From Chlorobiales bacterium (GTDB lineage: Bacteria; Bacteroidota; Chlorobiia; Chlorobiales; Chlorobiaceae), in NCBI GenBank assembly GCA_022360415.1, contig JAKSDB010000222.1:1-7756 (forward strand): DNA of 7,756 nt, in the 5' to 3' direction. This document shows, piece after piece, positions 5,663-7,756 of this stretch (position 1 is the first letter of the stretch; each line of letters opens with the position of its first letter). Under the pieces are notes generated by a model. That model was not told the origin of the DNA, did no database searches, and saw nothing but the letters and a program-made list of their open reading frames with translations. Position numbers and translations under genes: made by a program.

Positions 5663-6463
5663 ATGAAGAAAACTTCAATCGGCTTTATCGGAACGGGCAG
5701 AATCGCCAGAGCCCTTATTGCAGGGCTTGCACGCGACAACAACAACGAACTTTCAGGATACGATAAAAATCCGGCCGCATCCGAAGCACTTGCTTCCGAG
5801 TTCGGCATTTCACACAAAAACTCCGTGAGCGAACTGGCTCAATCAGCCGATATCATCATCCTCGCGGTAAAGCCCTATCAAATAGAAGAGGTCCTTGATG
5901 ATCTCCGCAACGATCTCCGCGCCGGTCAGCTCCTTATCAGCGTCGCCGCAGGCATAACTTCGGAGTTCATACGCGCGCATTCACACGAGAGCGCACACGT
6001 CATCCGTGTGATGCCGAACACGCCTGCGTTTGTGGGAGAAGGCATGACGGTGATCAGCGGAGGGAAAAACGCATCTGCCGAAGACCTGGTACAGGCAGGC
6101 AGAATCTTCAGCGCAATCGGCAGGGTGCTGGTACTGGATGAAAAACATATGGACGCCGCGACCGCTCTCTCGGGGAGCGGCCCTGCCTACATGTTTCATA
6201 TTATCGCCGCATTTGCCGAAGGGGGGAAAGCGTGCGGCCTTTCCGACAAGGATGCCCTCACGCTCGCTACGCAAACCATGCACGGCGCGGCAAAGCTGGT
6301 ACTTGAGAGCGAAAAAAAACCCGAGGACCTTATAAAAGAAGTAACCACGCCGGGCGGCACAACCGAAGCCGGGTTGAACCGGATGAATGCTCACAATGTC
6401 CGTCAGGCGATGATCGATACCGTTAAAGCAGCCACAGAACGATCTGTCGAACTGAAAAAATAA
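5663..6463 (+). CDS. proC: Pyrroline-5-carboxylate reductase
   Basis: The 266-residue product has the usual ProC length. It reduces 1-pyrroline-5-carboxylate to proline with NAD(P)H, the last step of proline synthesis in the cytoplasm. The N-terminal Rossmann fold shows IGFIGTGRIARAL (6-18), with the GxGxxA dinucleotide motif at 10-15; AVKP lies at 68-71 and RVMPNTPA at 115-122. The C-terminal dimerisation domain has SGSGPAY (170-176) and the family signature PGGTTEAGL (230-238). The ATG at 5663 gives a normal N-terminus; a TTG 13 codons upstream is open but adds residues atypical of ProC. The ribosome binding site before 5663 is weak. The BatD-like gene begins 9 bases after the stop, so the two are probably one transcript. 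The identification is secure. Confidence 0.97.
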   Translation: MKKTSIGFIGTGRIARALIAGLARDNNNELSGYDKNPAASEALASEFGISHKNSVSELAQSADIIILAVKPYQIEEVLDDLRNDLRAGQLLISVAAGITSEFIRAHSHESAHVIRVMPNTPAFVGEGMTVISGGKNASAEDLVQAGRIFSAIGRVLVLDEKHMDAATALSGSGPAYMFHIIAAFAEGGKACGLSDKDALTLATQTMHGAAKLVLESEKKPEDLIKEVTTPGGTTEAGLNRMNAHNVRQAMIDTVKAATERSVELKK

Positions 6464-6472
6464 CCTGATGCC

Positions 6473-7756
6473 GTGAAACAACTGGCATACGGATTTGCCA
6501 TGCTACTGCTGCTGCTCTGCATCGCTCAAACCGTTTCGGGCTCGGCAGCCGGGCAGTTTGACCGCAAGGAAACGGAGCTGTTTCTCACCGCACATATCAG
6601 CAACAGCAAGCCGTTTGTCGGAGAGGCATTTGAGCTGACCTATACCCTTTTTTTCAAAGGTATAGCTCCACAAATCCTGGACACCGGCCAGCCTGCTCAC
6701 GAGGGGATGTGGGCTGAAGAAACGGCCCCGCAGAAACTGATGACAAGCAAACCGGAACCTGTTGGCGATATCGTATACAGAAGCGCGGTTATCAAACGGA
6801 TGACTCTGGTTCCTCTTCAATCCGGCAGACTCAGTGTTACCGGTTACCGGGTATTGTGCATCACGCCGACAAATCTTTCCATAGCCGCCTCCTGGAAACA
6901 GGATGATTCGCTCTCACTTGCAGCGCCCAGGGTAACTGTAGAAGCCTCACCGCTGCCTGAGCCAAAGCCCGCTGGTTTCGGCGGAGCTGTGGGAACATTC
7001 ACAGCCTATGCCTCTGCTGACAGGGACACCGTCCCGCAAGGAGAAACACTACAGCTTGCCACCTCCATAAGCGGCAAGGGAAATGTGCAGACTCTTCCGG
7101 AAATGCCGCTCTCCTTGCCCGACGGGTTTTCCCCCATTGAAACGGCAACCCTGCCGGTTGTTGACAGCTCTGCGGGGGTGCTGAGAAAAACGATTGCCCT
7201 GAAAGCCGAAAAACCGGGCACATTCATCTTTTCACCGATATCGTTTACAGCCTTTGACCCTGAAAAAAAATCATACGTTACGGTTCTGTCAAACAAACTC
7301 ACCCTGACGGTGCTCCCTGAAAAAGGGAAACCTGTCGTGGAAAAAGCAGAAACCACGCCTGAAGCGCCATCATCGAAAATCATCCGGGACAAACAACCGG
7401 AAAACATGCCTTACCGGCTGTTTTTCGCACTTTTTTTCGCGTTCTTTGTCGCGCTACTCTATTTTTTTCTGAAAAAACGCTCAAACCGCAAACGTAACCT
7501 GAAGCCTGCCGGCTCATTGCAGGAGATCCGGGAGCAGATTCTAAAGACAATGGAAGAGCACACCGGGATTGACCCCGGGAGCCGCGCGAGAAGTGAACTG
7601 AAACGTATACTGAGGGAAAAGGGAGTCTGTGAGGATATGATCAAGAAAGCGGTTCACCTTCTCGATGAGCTGGACAGGATTGAATTCACTCCGGGAGAGC
7701 CGGAGAAAGGTGAATTCGAAATCCTCTGCAGGGAAAGCAGGGAAGTAACGGCCGCC
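6473..7756 (+). CDS. batD: BatD-like membrane-anchored protein (3' end outside window)
   Basis: The frame is open from a GTG at 6473 to the last base, giving 428 codons without a stop. An in-frame TAA at 6461 blocks any longer start; an ATG at 6500 is the only nearby alternative and would shorten the signal peptide. Residues 1 to about 26 form a signal peptide (AMLLLLLCIAQTV core, then SGSAAG). A large beta-rich periplasmic part follows: LTAHISNSKPFVGEAFELTY near 37-56, and GFGGAVGTF (168-176) leading into an ISGKGNVQTLP phrase, the hallmark of the BatD/oxygen-tolerance family. One membrane helix spans about 315-336, followed by KKR and a charged, helical tail. BatD belongs to the Bat envelope system (with MoxR, BatA and BatB), whose exact function is still debated. 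It sits directly behind proC rather than in a bat operon here. Confidence 0.85.
   Translation, partial: MKQLAYGFAMLLLLLCIAQTVSGSAAGQFDRKETELFLTAHISNSKPFVGEAFELTYTLFFKGIAPQILDTGQPAHEGMWAEETAPQKLMTSKPEPVGDIVYRSAVIKRMTLVPLQSGRLSVTGYRVLCITPTNLSIAASWKQDDSLSLAAPRVTVEASPLPEPKPAGFGGAVGTFTAYASADRDTVPQGETLQLATSISGKGNVQTLPEMPLSLPDGFSPIETATLPVVDSSAGVLRKTIALKAEKPGTFIFSPISFTAFDPEKKSYVTVLSNKLTLTVLPEKGKPVVEKAETTPEAPSSKIIRDKQPENMPYRLFFALFFAFFVALLYFFLKKRSNRKRNLKPAGSLQEIREQILKTMEEHTGIDPGSRARSELKRILREKGVCEDMIKKAVHLLDELDRIEFTPGEPEKGEFEILCRESREVTAA

Noticed and set aside
5981..6481. 166-codon antisense frame over proC
   Set aside because: It is cysteine- and histidine-rich with no known motif, and overlaps a securely identified gene.

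Overview
The window most likely comes from a green sulfur bacterium (Chlorobiaceae) or a close relative. The main reason is a tandem pair of small single-haem cytochromes of the c5 / Chlorobium c-555 type (CxxCH, then a Met ligand in an MPA(K/R)GG loop). A B12-domain radical SAM protein and Bat-like (Bacteroides aerotolerance) proteins fit the same group. Base composition looks close to 50% GC by eye. The genus cannot be settled from the sequence alone.

Layout, left to right. (1) Bases 1-2008, + strand: the last 38 codons of yajC, then carA only 9 bases downstream, then a 130-base gap holding a 15-base tandem near-duplication, then a secreted TPR protein resembling BatC. (2) Bases 2015-3427, + strand: a radical SAM protein with a degenerate cobalamin-binding N-terminal domain and unknown substrate, 6 bases after the TPR gene. 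(3) Bases 3608-4455, + strand: a probable lipoprotein cytochrome, an intrinsic terminator, then a paralogous soluble periplasmic cytochrome with its own ribosome binding site and terminator. (4) Bases 4514-5431, - strand: a BASS-family sodium-coupled transporter, convergent with the cytochromes. (5) Bases 5663-7756, + strand: proC and, 9 bases later, a BatD-like membrane-anchored protein that runs off the window.

Working together: carA and proC are ordinary biosynthetic housekeeping genes and yajC belongs to the Sec accessory complex. The BatC-like and BatD-like genes probably belong to one envelope-associated system, yet lie about 4.5 kb apart with unrelated genes between them. The two cytochromes look like a membrane-tethered and a diffusible version of the same periplasmic electron carrier. 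No tRNA, rRNA, CRISPR array, insertion sequence or phage gene was seen. Nothing here amounts to a clearly new system. The best leads are the orphan radical SAM enzyme, the tethered/soluble cytochrome pair and the split Bat genes.
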